Origin: CAXBNB01 sp965267535
GTDB lineage: Bacteria > Bacteroidota > Bacteroidia > Cytophagales > Cyclobacteriaceae
DNA length: 64,000 bases
Assembly (NCBI GenBank): GCA_965267535.1
Contig: OZ254082.1
Location: 3,348,001-3,412,000, forward strand
Direction of reading: 5' to 3'
Each line of letters opens with the position of its first letter. Positions within the stretch are counted from its first letter, which is position 1. Position numbers and translations under genes: made by a program. The notes under the pieces are model-generated. The model was given only the letters and a program-made list of their open reading frames with translations, did not search any database and was not told the DNA's origin. Below are positions 1 through 8,102 of the stretch, piece by piece.

Positions 1-952
1 CTTTCAATACAGAAAAGCTTTCTATATCATCGGGCTGCAATCGAGCCAGATCGTCAGTTGTCAGCTCTACTCCGTCGATAAGTATCAGCGGGCCGTTCTG
101 GCCGTTGAATGAAGCCACTCCCCTTACAAAAAACTGGGCGTTATCAGCTCCTGGCTCACCGCTGGTCTGGTACGACACCACACCAGATATTCTACCGGCC
201 AGGGCGGTAGTTAAGTTACTCGACGGAATCTTCAATTCAGCAGGCTTCACAGAACTCATCGCCCCTACCACTGCTTCTTTCTTTTGAGTACCAAATCCTA
301 CAACCACTATTTCGTCTAGCTGCTCCACATCGGGTTCCAGTGTTACATCAATCACAGACTGATTGCCTACATTCACTTCTTTTGTAGTATAGCCCACAAA
401 CGAGAATGATAAAACAGCATTATCGGGCACATTGAGTTTGTACTCACCGTTTAGGTTTGTGGTAGCCCCGGTTGTAGTTCCCTTTACCACTACCGATACT
501 CCCGGCAAACCTTCTCCGTTTTCGTCTGTAACCCTACCCGATACATTCACTTCCTGCTCAAAAACGCTTTCTTCTACAGCTTTCGAGCCATTGCTCTTGT
601 TCACATATATTATGTTGTTTACCCTACGGAAATTGAGGTTGGTTTTCTGAGCAATACTTCTCAGCATATCGGCCAAAGATGTAGGCTGCTCTGCTATGCT
701 TATTCTGGTGCGCTTGTTGATTACCTGATTGCGATAGGCAAACTCAAAACCGGTAGCTTTCTCCAGCTTGTACAAAGCTTCTTTCACACCCAGGTTTTCG
801 AGGCGCACAGAAACTTCGATATTCTCTATACTCAATTTCTGCGCTAAGCCTTTGTCTGCCAGCACAAAAGAGTAAAGTAAACACTGTACTAATATGCCAT
901 AGAGTGCATATCTCGACATAATCAAAATTTTTTTTAGTAATTTTAATGTCAT
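1..952 (-). CDS. SusC/RagA-type TonB-dependent receptor with STN domain (N-terminal part, cut by window start)
   Basis: Reading the minus strand from the ATG at 952 gives an open frame that runs off the window start, so only about 317 N-terminal residues are visible. A hydrophobic signal segment is followed by an STN domain (about residues 40-95, 'RLENLGVKEALYKLEKATGF'), a carboxypeptidase-like regulatory domain (VSGRVTDENGEGLPGVSVVV) and the start of the plug (EEIVVVGFGTQKKEA-like, GISGVVSYQT-like stretches). SusC proteins form outer-membrane import channels with a SusD lid; an STN domain normally passes a substrate signal to a FecR anti-sigma factor. The gene lies downstream of such a FecR and an ECF sigma gene on the same strand, which fits transmembrane signalling. 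The visible plug is almost identical in protein sequence to that of the SusC at 20019-23534. An alternative ATG start is at 919. Substrate unknown. Confidence 0.9.
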   Translation of the reverse strand, partial: MTLKLLKKILIMSRYALYGILVQCLLYSFVLADKGLAQKLSIENIEVSVRLENLGVKEALYKLEKATGFEFAYRNQVINKRTRISIAEQPTSLADMLRSIAQKTNLNFRRVNNIIYVNKSNGSKAVEESVFEQEVNVSGRVTDENGEGLPGVSVVVKGTTTGATTNLNGEYKLNVPDNAVLSFSFVGYTTKEVNVGNQSVIDVTLEPDVEQLDEIVVVGFGTQKKEAVVGAMSSVKPAELKIPSSNLTTALAGRISGVVSYQTSGEPGADNAQFFVRGVASFNGQNGPLILIDGVELTTDDLARLQPDDIESFSVLK

Positions 953-996
953 ATTTAAAATGTTTTTTGGTAAGTGTAATATTTATCAAGAACTCC

Positions 997-1048
997 GCCT
1001 CATGTCTACTTTCTCTAGCATTCCCCAATGTCAGAAAGTGCATGAGGC
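997..1048 (-). other. Nested inverted repeat (hairpin) between fecR and susC
   Basis: Outer arms GCCTCATG/CATGAGGC enclose a second pair ACTTTCT/AGAAAGT and a third CATT/AATG, giving a nearly continuous 52-nt hairpin in the fecR-susC intergenic gap. On the sense (minus) strand it is not followed by a U-run, so it is more likely a transcript-stability or processing element, or an attenuator, than a simple terminator. A comparable hairpin sits in the same place in the second sigma/FecR/SusC locus (23581-23637). Confidence 0.6.
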
Positions 1049-1094
1049 TTTCTTTTACCCTGTATCCTGTACTTTTTTCATATCCATTGATTCG

Positions 1095-2126
1095 TTAGTT
1101 TATTATTATAGTTTTATCGTCTATTGTATACTCAAACCCAAACGCAAAGCTCAAACCTTCCATTATCTCACTTAACGGTTTGTTGTTATATGAAAAGCTG
1201 AAATCCTTATCGGGGTTTAATGTGCGGTTTACCTGAAACCTAACCCCGTACCATCGCTCGAGCGTTTGAAATATCTCTTTGGTGTTGGCATTTTTAAAAA
1301 TGAGAACACCCCGTGTCCATGAAAAAACATCCATATCATCAAAACGCTCCTTCACAGCTACTTTATCCGACTTGCTGTAGGTACTTTTTTGATTGGCTGT
1401 AATGATGTGTTCGTAGGGTTGATCCAGGCTGCCTGCATTTGATACGGCTACTTTGCCCTCTCTCACAGCCACAGCTATGTGATCTTCGTCAGGATATGCC
1501 CTTACATTAAACTCCGTACCCAGCACAGTGGTTTTTACCTCTTCGGAGTTGACCATAAAAGGCCGATTGTTATCTTTAGTCACCTCAAAAAAAGCTTCTC
1601 CTTTGAGGTAAACTTCCCTCTTGTTGTCAGCAAATGTGCTTGGGTACTCCAGCACAGATCCGGAATTGAGGTGAACTTTAGTGCCATCACTCAGCCAAGT
1701 GATTACTTTTTGTCCCTGCGGACTAACCTTGGTTAATCTGGTGACTTTTACAGCAGCAGACGTATCACCAGCATGCTCTATGCTGTAATATACAAATACC
1801 GATGTGAGCAAAAAGGCTATAACCGCGGCAACTCTCACAATAGCCGATCTACCCAGAAAATACCTACTGGTCGACTCTGCACTCCTGCTCCTCTGAAGTA
1901 TCCCCTCAAAAAGATCCACATATTCCTCCTCGCTAAGCACCGGATCATACGAGTACTTCATGTTGACAAGCATCTTCTTGGCATGCATCACAGCTTCCCT
2001 TTTATCAGGGTTTTTTTGCATCCAAAGGCTCCAAAACTGATCGGATTGAGCGTCGGGCTCCTTCACCCATTTGACAAAGTAGCTGTCGTTAATAAAGTCT
2101 ACAGTACTGTAATTCTTATAATTCAT
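1095..2126 (-). CDS. FecR-family anti-sigma factor
   Basis: A 343-residue inner-membrane anti-sigma factor. The N-terminal ~90 residues form a cytoplasmic part that would bind the sigma factor; one membrane segment follows near residues 95-115 (VRVAAVIAFLLTSVFVYY). The periplasmic FecR domain (about 130-235) includes the typical 'LSDGTKVHLNSGS' and 'YLKGEAFFEV' stretches, and the C-terminal ~75 residues match the DUF4974 type. It sits between an ECF sigma gene (2275-2934) and a SusC gene with an STN domain (1-952), the standard order of a Bacteroidota cell-surface signalling unit in which the receptor's STN domain would contact the periplasmic part of this protein. The sequence supports the family; the specific partners are inferred from neighbourhood. 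Confidence 0.93.
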   Translation of the reverse strand: MNYKNYSTVDFINDSYFVKWVKEPDAQSDQFWSLWMQKNPDKREAVMHAKKMLVNMKYSYDPVLSEEEYVDLFEGILQRSRSAESTSRYFLGRSAIVRVAAVIAFLLTSVFVYYSIEHAGDTSAAVKVTRLTKVSPQGQKVITWLSDGTKVHLNSGSVLEYPSTFADNKREVYLKGEAFFEVTKDNNRPFMVNSEEVKTTVLGTEFNVRAYPDEDHIAVAVREGKVAVSNAGSLDQPYEHIITANQKSTYSKSDKVAVKERFDDMDVFSWTRGVLIFKNANTKEIFQTLERWYGVRFQVNRTLNPDKDFSFSYNNKPLSEIMEGLSFAFGFEYTIDDKTIIIN

Positions 2127-2274
2127 TGTGATAGATCAACATTCACGTTTCTATCTACAAAGAGGGAAGGTAAAATCAAATCTGCCCATCGGGGCTTAAA
2201 AAAAATTCTTTTTTCTAAGAAACCAGTAAGAAAATATGCTCAAAAAGAAACAAAATACACTGAATGTCAGCAAA

Positions 2275-2934
2275 TTAACGAAAATCATAAAATTCCGTCG
2301 CAAAAAATAAAAGTACACCTACATTTCCACGGATACTGTCGAGAGCTCGTTTTACCAGCTTAGTTACAGAATGCTGATCCTTTAGCTGCATAATATCTGC
2401 TATCTCTTGCTGGGTAAATCCATCTATATAATAGAGCACCAACGCTTGTCTCTGGCGTGCCGACAGCTTGCTCAATTCGGCATTGACCTGTTGCACTTTC
2501 ATTTTATAAGCCTCTTCATCGATCATCTTTGTTTCCAGAGAAATTTCCAAACCAAACCCTTCGATAACATCCAGAGCAGAATGATTCAATAAATACTTTC
2601 TGCTTTTTTTCGATTTTTCTATAATAGCCCTACTCAACGATTTAAACAGATAGGACTTCATTGACGTGACTTCCCTTAGAGCTTTGGGATTTTTGACTAG
2701 CTGGGCAAACACATCCTGGATACAATCTTTCACCAGATCTTTGTCTTTTGACAACTGATTGCCAAAGCGGTACAAAGCTCGCACATGCTGGCTGTAAATG
2801 TAACCCAGTATAGATTCATCACCATGCTTTAGCCCCTCTGCAACTTCACTTACAGATAGCTTTCGCATACCATGATTCAAAATAAAATCTGGCTCGCTTA
2901 CGGATAAGATATGATCTTCGCGAGAGGGCTTCAT
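2275..2934 (-). CDS. ECF-type RNA polymerase sigma factor
   Basis: A 219-residue sigma-70 family protein of the ECF type, with region 2 around residues 40-110 ('YRFGNQLSKDKDLVKDCIQD' is the helix that normally contacts core and the -10 region) and region 4 around 150-205 ('LSARQRQALVLYYIDGFTQQ' followed by the EIADIM helix). It heads the minus-strand unit sigma, FecR, SusC, so it probably switches on the SusC locus when the receptor senses its substrate. The first ~22 residues before an internal Met (MRKLSVSEVAEG) are less conserved in style, so the true start could be 66 nt downstream; the ATG at 2934 is kept because a good promoter lies ~35 nt upstream of it. Confidence 0.92.
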   Translation of the reverse strand: MKPSREDHILSVSEPDFILNHGMRKLSVSEVAEGLKHGDESILGYIYSQHVRALYRFGNQLSKDKDLVKDCIQDVFAQLVKNPKALREVTSMKSYLFKSLSRAIIEKSKKSRKYLLNHSALDVIEGFGLEISLETKMIDEEAYKMKVQQVNAELSKLSARQRQALVLYYIDGFTQQEIADIMQLKDQHSVTKLVKRALDSIRGNVGVLLFFATEFYDFR

Positions 2935-2973
2935 TTACACATAAAGGCTTACGGAATTGGAATTGCCGGTCAG

Positions 2974-3003
2974 CAAAGGTATAGAAATATTAGACTTATC
3001 AAA
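2974..3003 (-). promoter_or_regulatory. Predicted Bacteroidota housekeeping promoter for the ECF sigma-fecR-susC unit
   Basis: On the minus strand a TTTG box (3003-3000) is followed after 18 nt by TACCTTTG (2981-2974), matching the Bacteroidota consensus TTTG-N19-TAnnTTTG. A start site would fall near 2968, giving a leader of about 34 nt before the ATG at 2934. Confidence 0.6.
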
Positions 3004-3045
3004 TTTTATTTGCTGGCCTCCGGAGCAAACTGTTAGATCGTGTGA

Positions 3046-3906
3046 TCACAAATCCACTTCGAGCGGACGGTCTGATCGAATACTCAGTACAGGCACTTTC
3101 GAATGACAAATAATGCGCTTGGCCTTGGGTGAAACCCACAAATCGGACCAGCGGAAACCCGGTCGGCTCATTACCACCACCAGGTCTATTTCCACACGCT
3201 CACAGTAGTTAAATATGGCGGTAGGCAAAGTTGCCCCCTGTACCTTGCCCAAAACCGTATTCACCTGCTCAGCAGCCAGCATTGCCTGTACTTCTTCGAG
3301 TTGCTGATGCAGCTGCTCGTGATCCTCGTGATGCTCCGAGCCGGATAACAAGTGAATAGTAGAACCAAACCTCCTGGCCAACGACAAGGCTATAGGTACT
3401 TTAAACAAGCTCCCCTCACTCAAATCCAGTGGCAACAGTATATGACGCATTCTGGGTTGGGCAGGAATTTGGGTGAAAGTAAATACCGGACACTGTGCTT
3501 CCAACACAACCCGGTATGCATTTGAGCTTCTAAACTGCAACTCCCAATCGTCGAGGTTGGGCAAACCATGGCTCCTCATTACGATACAGTCAATGGCATG
3601 CTCATTGGCAAATGTAACCACATGCTCTGCTACCGATTTTTCCAGTCCCCGAATCTGCAAATCTATCTTTCGCACATCCGGATACGCCAGTTGTATTTCT
3701 GAAAGCTTAGGTTTCAATTCACGACTAACCATGTCTGCCAGTTCTTTCTCAAAAGCCGCTTTCGACTCATAATCTTTGGGATCAGCCAGATGCAAAGCTG
3801 TGATAGATGCTCCTATACCGGAAGCAAACATAGCCGCATAGTTTAGTGCCCTCAGAGATTTGCCGGAGTGGTCGAAAGGAACCAATATCTTATTTATAGT
3901 CGTCAT
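3046..3906 (-). CDS. Universal stress protein with two UspA domains
   Basis: A 286-residue cytoplasmic protein with two tandem Usp folds, about residues 1-145 (starting INKILVPFDHSGKSLRALNY) and 150-280 (starting MRHILLPLDLSEGSLFKVPI). Usp proteins are alpha/beta proteins linked to stress survival, some binding ATP. The usual ATP-binding signature G-x2-G-x9-G-S/T is degraded in both halves: 'MRSHGLPNLDDWELQFRSS' in the first and 'SRPGFRWSDLWVSPKAKR' in the second lack the glycine spacing, so ATP binding is doubtful. It is transcribed away from the histidine kinase gene at 4088; the two probably share a divergent promoter region of ~180 bp. Confidence 0.92.
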   Translation of the reverse strand: MTTINKILVPFDHSGKSLRALNYAAMFASGIGASITALHLADPKDYESKAAFEKELADMVSRELKPKLSEIQLAYPDVRKIDLQIRGLEKSVAEHVVTFANEHAIDCIVMRSHGLPNLDDWELQFRSSNAYRVVLEAQCPVFTFTQIPAQPRMRHILLPLDLSEGSLFKVPIALSLARRFGSTIHLLSGSEHHEDHEQLHQQLEEVQAMLAAEQVNTVLGKVQGATLPTAIFNYCERVEIDLVVVMSRPGFRWSDLWVSPKAKRIICHSKVPVLSIRSDRPLEVDL

Positions 3907-4053
3907 AATTTTTCGGTGTATTAAACTTTACTTTCAAAGTATTGAGACGAGGCTCTATACTTTGGTCACATGGAAGATAAAAAAACAAGCGTAGAAAACA
4001 ACCCATTAGAACAGAAATCCAGATCGGAAGTACGCTATGTCGGCACTAGAAGA

Positions 4054-4061
4054 TACATTTG
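4054..4061 (+). promoter_or_regulatory. Predicted -7 box upstream of the histidine kinase gene
   Basis: TACATTTG is an exact match to the Bacteroidota -7 consensus TAnnTTTG, 26 nt upstream of the kinase ATG. No clear TTG element is seen at the usual -33 distance, so this is a weaker prediction. Confidence 0.4.
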
Positions 4062-4087
4062 TACTATGAGATAATTCTCCGAAAGGT

Positions 4088-5095
4088 ATGATCGACTACA
4101 GGCACAGTGACGAAACCAGCGACTTTCTCCGCTCCATTATCGACGGGGCGCCCTATGGCATTATTGCCCTGGCCTCTAATGGCACCATCCGAATAGCCAA
4201 CGAGCAAGCCATGCTCCTGCTCGATACCCAAACCAAAGCTTCTGAATATATCAATCAGGATGCTAGTCTGGCACTGGTCAGGTGGAGCAGTTTGCGCAGC
4301 GCCATACTCGACAGCTTAAATCACAACAGCCAGGGATTTGATATAGAAGATGTAATGCTCAATGGCAGGCACCTGGCTTTTAGAGGGCGCCCTATACACC
4401 GGGGGCTCATGGTTACCATAGCCGATATTTCTACCATTAAAGAATCGGAAATAAACGCCCTCAACTCACTACTGGAAGGCCAGGAACAAGAACGCAAACG
4501 ACTGGCAAGGGAAATTCACGACGGGATAGGCCCCATACTATCTACCGTAAAAATAAATCTGGCAGGTATAGAAGATGATGTAGAAACCATCAACCATAGC
4601 CTCGGCGAAAAATTTAGAAAAACAAACAAGATGATAGACGAAGCAGCCAACGAACTGCGGGCAATATCACACAACCTAATGCCAAAGCTTTTGTCAGATT
4701 TTGGGCTCGTAGAGGCGTTAGAAACACTTTGTGAAAAAATAAATGATTCAAAAAGTCCCAACATACAATTTATCCACTCGGGTATAAAACATAGACTGGA
4801 CGAAGGTACAGAGCTGGCGCTGTACCGCATAAGTCAGGAGCTGATCAACAATACACTCAAGCATGCCCAAGCAAGCAAAATCACACTGCAGGTGCTACAA
4901 AAACAAGCGCACATACAGCTAATGTATGAAGACGATGGCGTGGGATTTCGACAAGCAAAAAAAACACAGGGACTGGGACTAACCAATATAGAAAACCGAA
5001 CCAAAGCACTAAGCGGTGAGGTAATCGTAGATTCACGGCCGGGCAAAGGCATGACAGCCACTATTGAAATCCCCCTAAATGGAAGCAAATCATGA
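4088..5095 (+). CDS. Cytosolic sensor histidine kinase (PAS + HisKA_3 + HATPase)
   Basis: A 335-residue two-component sensor kinase of the NarX/DesK (HPK7) type. A PAS-like sensor domain occupies about residues 10-115; the dimerisation and phosphoacceptor region contains the H-box 'RLAREIHDGIGPILST' with the phospho-accepting histidine at residue 144; the C-terminal ATPase shows the N-box ('ELINNTLKHAQASKITL') and G-box ('DDGVGF', 'GLGLTNIENR'). There is no membrane segment or signal peptide, so it senses an internal signal. Its stop overlaps the start of the response regulator gene by 4 nt (ATGA), so the two are translationally coupled and almost certainly partners. The signal is unknown. 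Confidence 0.95.
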   Translation: MIDYRHSDETSDFLRSIIDGAPYGIIALASNGTIRIANEQAMLLLDTQTKASEYINQDASLALVRWSSLRSAILDSLNHNSQGFDIEDVMLNGRHLAFRGRPIHRGLMVTIADISTIKESEINALNSLLEGQEQERKRLAREIHDGIGPILSTVKINLAGIEDDVETINHSLGEKFRKTNKMIDEAANELRAISHNLMPKLLSDFGLVEALETLCEKINDSKSPNIQFIHSGIKHRLDEGTELALYRISQELINNTLKHAQASKITLQVLQKQAHIQLMYEDDGVGFRQAKKTQGLGLTNIENRTKALSGEVIVDSRPGKGMTATIEIPLNGSKS

Positions 5096-5745
5096 AAAAA
5101 ATACACATACTCATAGCTGACGACCACCGTATATTTCGCGAAGGACTGGCAGAACTGCTAGCAAAAGAACCCAACATGGAAATAGTTGCCGATGTAGGAG
5201 ATGGCAATGCTATCCGTGAGGTCATAAACTCCCGTCAGGTAGACATTATCCTTATGGATATAGACATGGGAGAAACCAGTGGCATAGCCATGACCAAAGA
5301 GATAAAAACCACACATCCCGATATCAAAATACTGACCCTGTCGATGCATGGCGACAAAAGCTACATTATAAAAATGCTGGAAGCAGGTGCCAATGGATAT
5401 ATACTAAAAAATGCAGGTAAGGAAGAAATGATAAACGCCATACACACGGCAGCCAACGGACACACCTACCTCAGCAGTCAGGTATCGGCAAGGTTACTCG
5501 AACACATCGCTAACCCTACTCCTGCTTCACGCAAAAAAAATGAAGATACCCCACTGACCGACCGTGAAATAGAAGTACTGATACTCATAGCCGAAGAGTA
5601 TTCCAACCCCGAAATTGCCGAAAAGCTATTTATCAGCGTACGCACTGTCGATACACACCGAAGAAATCTGCTGGACAAACTCGGTGTAAAAAACACCGCA
5701 GGGCTGGTTAAGTATGCCATTCAACACGGTTTTCTCGACAACTAA
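5092..5745 (+). CDS. NarL/LuxR-family response regulator
   Basis: A 217-residue transcription regulator. The receiver domain (1-120) has the acidic pair at residues 10-11 (IADDHRIF), the phosphorylation site Asp56 (IILMDID) and the conserved switch Thr/Ser and Lys region (TLSMHGD, 'YILKNAGKEE'). The C-terminal LuxR-type helix-turn-helix (about 150-215) reads LTDREIEVLILIAEEYSN, then PEIAEKLFISVRTVDTHR. It overlaps the kinase gene by 4 nt and should be phosphorylated by it. Target genes cannot be read from the sequence; the next genes downstream (ECF sigma factor, secreted protein, amino-acid enzymes) begin after a 150-nt gap and could be separate. Confidence 0.95.
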   Translation: MKKIHILIADDHRIFREGLAELLAKEPNMEIVADVGDGNAIREVINSRQVDIILMDIDMGETSGIAMTKEIKTTHPDIKILTLSMHGDKSYIIKMLEAGANGYILKNAGKEEMINAIHTAANGHTYLSSQVSARLLEHIANPTPASRKKNEDTPLTDREIEVLILIAEEYSNPEIAEKLFISVRTVDTHRRNLLDKLGVKNTAGLVKYAIQHGFLDN

Positions 5746-5901
5746 CCCCCTTCTATTCCCTACGCAAATTACCTACTCGCTACGCTATTTGCGCAACATA
5801 TACCAGTTTCACTGTTTTTTCATTTTACGCTTTTCAGCTCTTATATTTAGTTGGCATACTTCCCAATTTAGCATCGTCAATTCACACTATTGAATAAAAC
5901 G

Positions 5902-6465
5902 ATGAAAACAAACAAAGCGGAAAAACCAAACGACGAGCAATTGGTAACACGCCTGCAAAATGGCGACAATTCAGCCATGCAGGAGCTTTACCTCCGCTAC
6001 TACATGCTGGTTTTTTCCCGGTGCAGATCATTTGCAAAAAATACCGACGATGCAAACGACTACACCCACGACATTATGCTCAGGGTAATGGAAAAAATAG
6101 GCTCCTTCAAGCGAGAAGCTCGTTTTTCCACGTGGCTATATGCCATCACTTTCAACTACTGTACAGACATGACCCGCAAAGCCAAAGGCAAATACTTTGA
6201 CACGCTAGATGCCTTGTCTGAACCGGCCATGGCCTACGAACCCGGCCTTCAGGAAGACCACTCTGAAGTACTGGCTCAAAAAGCACTCATGGCTATAAGC
6301 TCCGACGAGCAGGAAATACTTTCCCTCAAGTACCAACACAATCACTCGATTCAGGATTTGCAGGTACGGTACAACCTATCGGCAAGCGCAGTAAAAATGC
6401 GGCTAAAACGAGCCCGGGGAAAAGCAGGAGAATTGTACAGCAGCTATCAGCTCGGAGCGGCATAA
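5902..6465 (+). CDS. ECF-type RNA polymerase sigma factor
   Basis: A 187-residue sigma-70 family protein starting at the ATG at 5902; an upstream in-frame TTG at 5890 is a poorer start. Region 2 (about 20-90) contains YLRYYMLVFSRCRSFAKN and 'ANDYTHDIMLRVMEK'; region 4 (about 125-180) contains the 'EQEILSLKYQHNHSIQDLQ' stretch and a typical recognition helix (ASAVKMRLKRARGKA). No anti-sigma gene is adjacent. The 161-residue secreted protein at 6527 follows after 61 nt on the same strand and may belong to its operon or regulon; that link is inference. Confidence 0.92.
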   Translation: MKTNKAEKPNDEQLVTRLQNGDNSAMQELYLRYYMLVFSRCRSFAKNTDDANDYTHDIMLRVMEKIGSFKREARFSTWLYAITFNYCTDMTRKAKGKYFDTLDALSEPAMAYEPGLQEDHSEVLAQKALMAISSDEQEILSLKYQHNHSIQDLQVRYNLSASAVKMRLKRARGKAGELYSSYQLGAA

Positions 6466-6526
6466 ATCGCTCCTGTGACTTTTGAAAAACTTTACGTCTC
6501 AATCACAAATTCAATAAATACATAAC

Positions 6527-7012
6527 ATGAAACAAATGTTAATCGCCCTAATGCTGCTCGGAGTAGTAGCTTACGGAGCACCTCAAGACGCCCCTAAGTC
6601 AGTAGAAAAAGCATTTACCGGCAAGTACAAAAATGCCAAAAACATTTACTGGACTACCGAGGAAGGCAATTTTGTAGCGTCTTTTGAGCACGAAAATCTG
6701 GAAAAAGAAGCCACTTTTAAAAAAGACGGCACCTGGCTAATGACCGTGACCACCATCGACACAGAAGATTTGATGAGCTGCATCACAGACCTGCTTACCG
6801 AAAGCTTTGACGATCCGGACGTGATCGATGCAGCGTTTGTAGAAAAACCAGACACAGGCAGATACTATGTAACCATCGAAAAACTGACCGTATCCGATGA
6901 CGAAGAGGAAGAGGAAGAAGAGGATGCCGAAGCGTTTGAAGGCAGCAATTACACACGGCTGATTTTCGATGCAGATTGCACCTACTTAGGCGAAGAACAA
7001 CCCAAAATCTAA
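6527..7012 (+). CDS. Small secreted acidic protein, PepSY-like fold suspected
   Basis: A 161-residue protein with a signal peptide (MKQMLIALMLLGVVAYGAP) and so probably periplasmic. The mature part has the pattern 'VEKAFTGKYKNAKNIYWTTE...FVASFEHENLEKEATFKKDG', which resembles the PepSY-like/BLIP-like small secreted proteins common in Bacteroidota; the middle and C-terminal parts look like a second, diverged copy. A run of about eleven Asp/Glu residues near position 130 (DDEEEEEEEDAE) is unusual. It lies between an ECF sigma gene and the PLP-enzyme gene, only 19 nt before the latter, so it may be co-transcribed with the enzyme cassette. Function unknown. Confidence 0.75.
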   Translation: MKQMLIALMLLGVVAYGAPQDAPKSVEKAFTGKYKNAKNIYWTTEEGNFVASFEHENLEKEATFKKDGTWLMTVTTIDTEDLMSCITDLLTESFDDPDVIDAAFVEKPDTGRYYVTIEKLTVSDDEEEEEEEDAEAFEGSNYTRLIFDADCTYLGEEQPKI

Positions 7013-7031
7013 ACAAGATAGCTCTATAACC

Positions 7032-8102
7032 ATGGCCAACAAGCAAGGCAACACACCCGCTGTACCCGTTCAGCATGCCATTTCTCAGGAGTCTAAAAAG
7101 CTAAGCGAAATGGTAAAGAATCCGTCGATGACACTCATAGATCGCATAGAATCCTATGAAGACATCATCAATATCGAAGTGGGTGACACTGCCTTGCTAC
7201 GAGCCAGAAACATTGAGCGCGAAACCGGTTTGAGGCAGCTTTTCCTCAAATTTGAGGGGGGCAATCCCACCGGAACCCAAAAAGATCGCATAGCCTTTGC
7301 CCAGTGCCACGATGCACTGCGGCGTGGCTATGATACCATCACACTTGCTACCTGTGGCAACTATGGTGCATCGGTAGCACTGGCTGCCAGTCTGGCCGGC
7401 CTGCGATGCATTATTTTTATTCCCAGTCAGTACCACACAGCACGCATACAGGAAATGCAGCATTGTGGCGGTGAAGTACACCGCATAGCCGGTTCATACG
7501 AAGAGTGTGTCATCCACTCGAGCCAGCAGGCCGTGACCAACCGATGGTACGACGCAAACCCGGGTGCCATTAACACTCCGCTGCAAATTATGGCCTATTC
7601 AGAAATAGCCAATGAAATATACGATCAGCTGAGAGATGCACCTAAGATAGTAGCAGCTCCCGTATCCAATGGCACCTTACTGGCCGGTATATACAGGGGA
7701 TTTGTCAGCCTTTACAAAAGAGGTAAAACATCGCGAATCCCGCTCATGGTGGCATCTTCTTCCACCCGAAAGAATCCGATCATCTACTCTTTCAAAAAAG
7801 GACTGGAGCAATGTGCAGATCTGATACCCGAAAAGATAAAAGAAACGGCCGTAAACGAGCCTTTGATCAACTGGCACAGTTTCGATGGAGACGAGGCACT
7901 CTATGCCATCCGGGAATCGAAAGGTGCGGCATTCAACATCAGTGATGAAAAAATGCTGAAAACATCAAAATTACTCAAGGAAAAAGAAGGCCTCCACGTA
8001 CTCCCTGCATCTGTAGCAGGACTGGTGGCTCTGCTAGAAATGAACACAACAAAAGACCTGGAACCCGACCGCTTTGTAGCGGTACTTACAAGTAGAAAAT
8101 GA
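7032..8102 (+). CDS. Threonine synthase-like PLP-dependent enzyme (fold type II)
   Basis: A 356-residue cytoplasmic enzyme of the tryptophan-synthase-beta family. The PLP lysine is Lys84 in the motif 'FEGGNPTGTQKDRIA'; the phosphate-binding glycine-rich loop appears as 'TCGNYGASVALAASLAGLRC', and the substrate-side 'VSNGTLLAGIYRG' loop is present. Threonine synthases, cysteate synthases and diaminopropionate-type enzymes share this layout, so the exact reaction cannot be assigned. It is the first gene of a cassette in which each gene overlaps or nearly touches the next: its TGA overlaps the ATG of the DUF1611 gene by 4 nt. That coupling suggests it makes or consumes an amino acid for the following enzymes rather than serving general threonine synthesis (inference). 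Confidence 0.88.
   Translation: MANKQGNTPAVPVQHAISQESKKLSEMVKNPSMTLIDRIESYEDIINIEVGDTALLRARNIERETGLRQLFLKFEGGNPTGTQKDRIAFAQCHDALRRGYDTITLATCGNYGASVALAASLAGLRCIIFIPSQYHTARIQEMQHCGGEVHRIAGSYEECVIHSSQQAVTNRWYDANPGAINTPLQIMAYSEIANEIYDQLRDAPKIVAAPVSNGTLLAGIYRGFVSLYKRGKTSRIPLMVASSSTRKNPIIYSFKKGLEQCADLIPEKIKETAVNEPLINWHSFDGDEALYAIRESKGAAFNISDEKMLKTSKLLKEKEGLHVLPASVAGLVALLEMNTTKDLEPDRFVAVLTSRK

Noticed and set aside
744..1043. Minus-strand ORF of 99 codons overlapping the start of the first SusC gene
   Set aside because: It is in another frame; the true SusC frame (ATG at 952) runs through this region with a signal sequence and STN domain, and the upstream part covers the intergenic hairpin.
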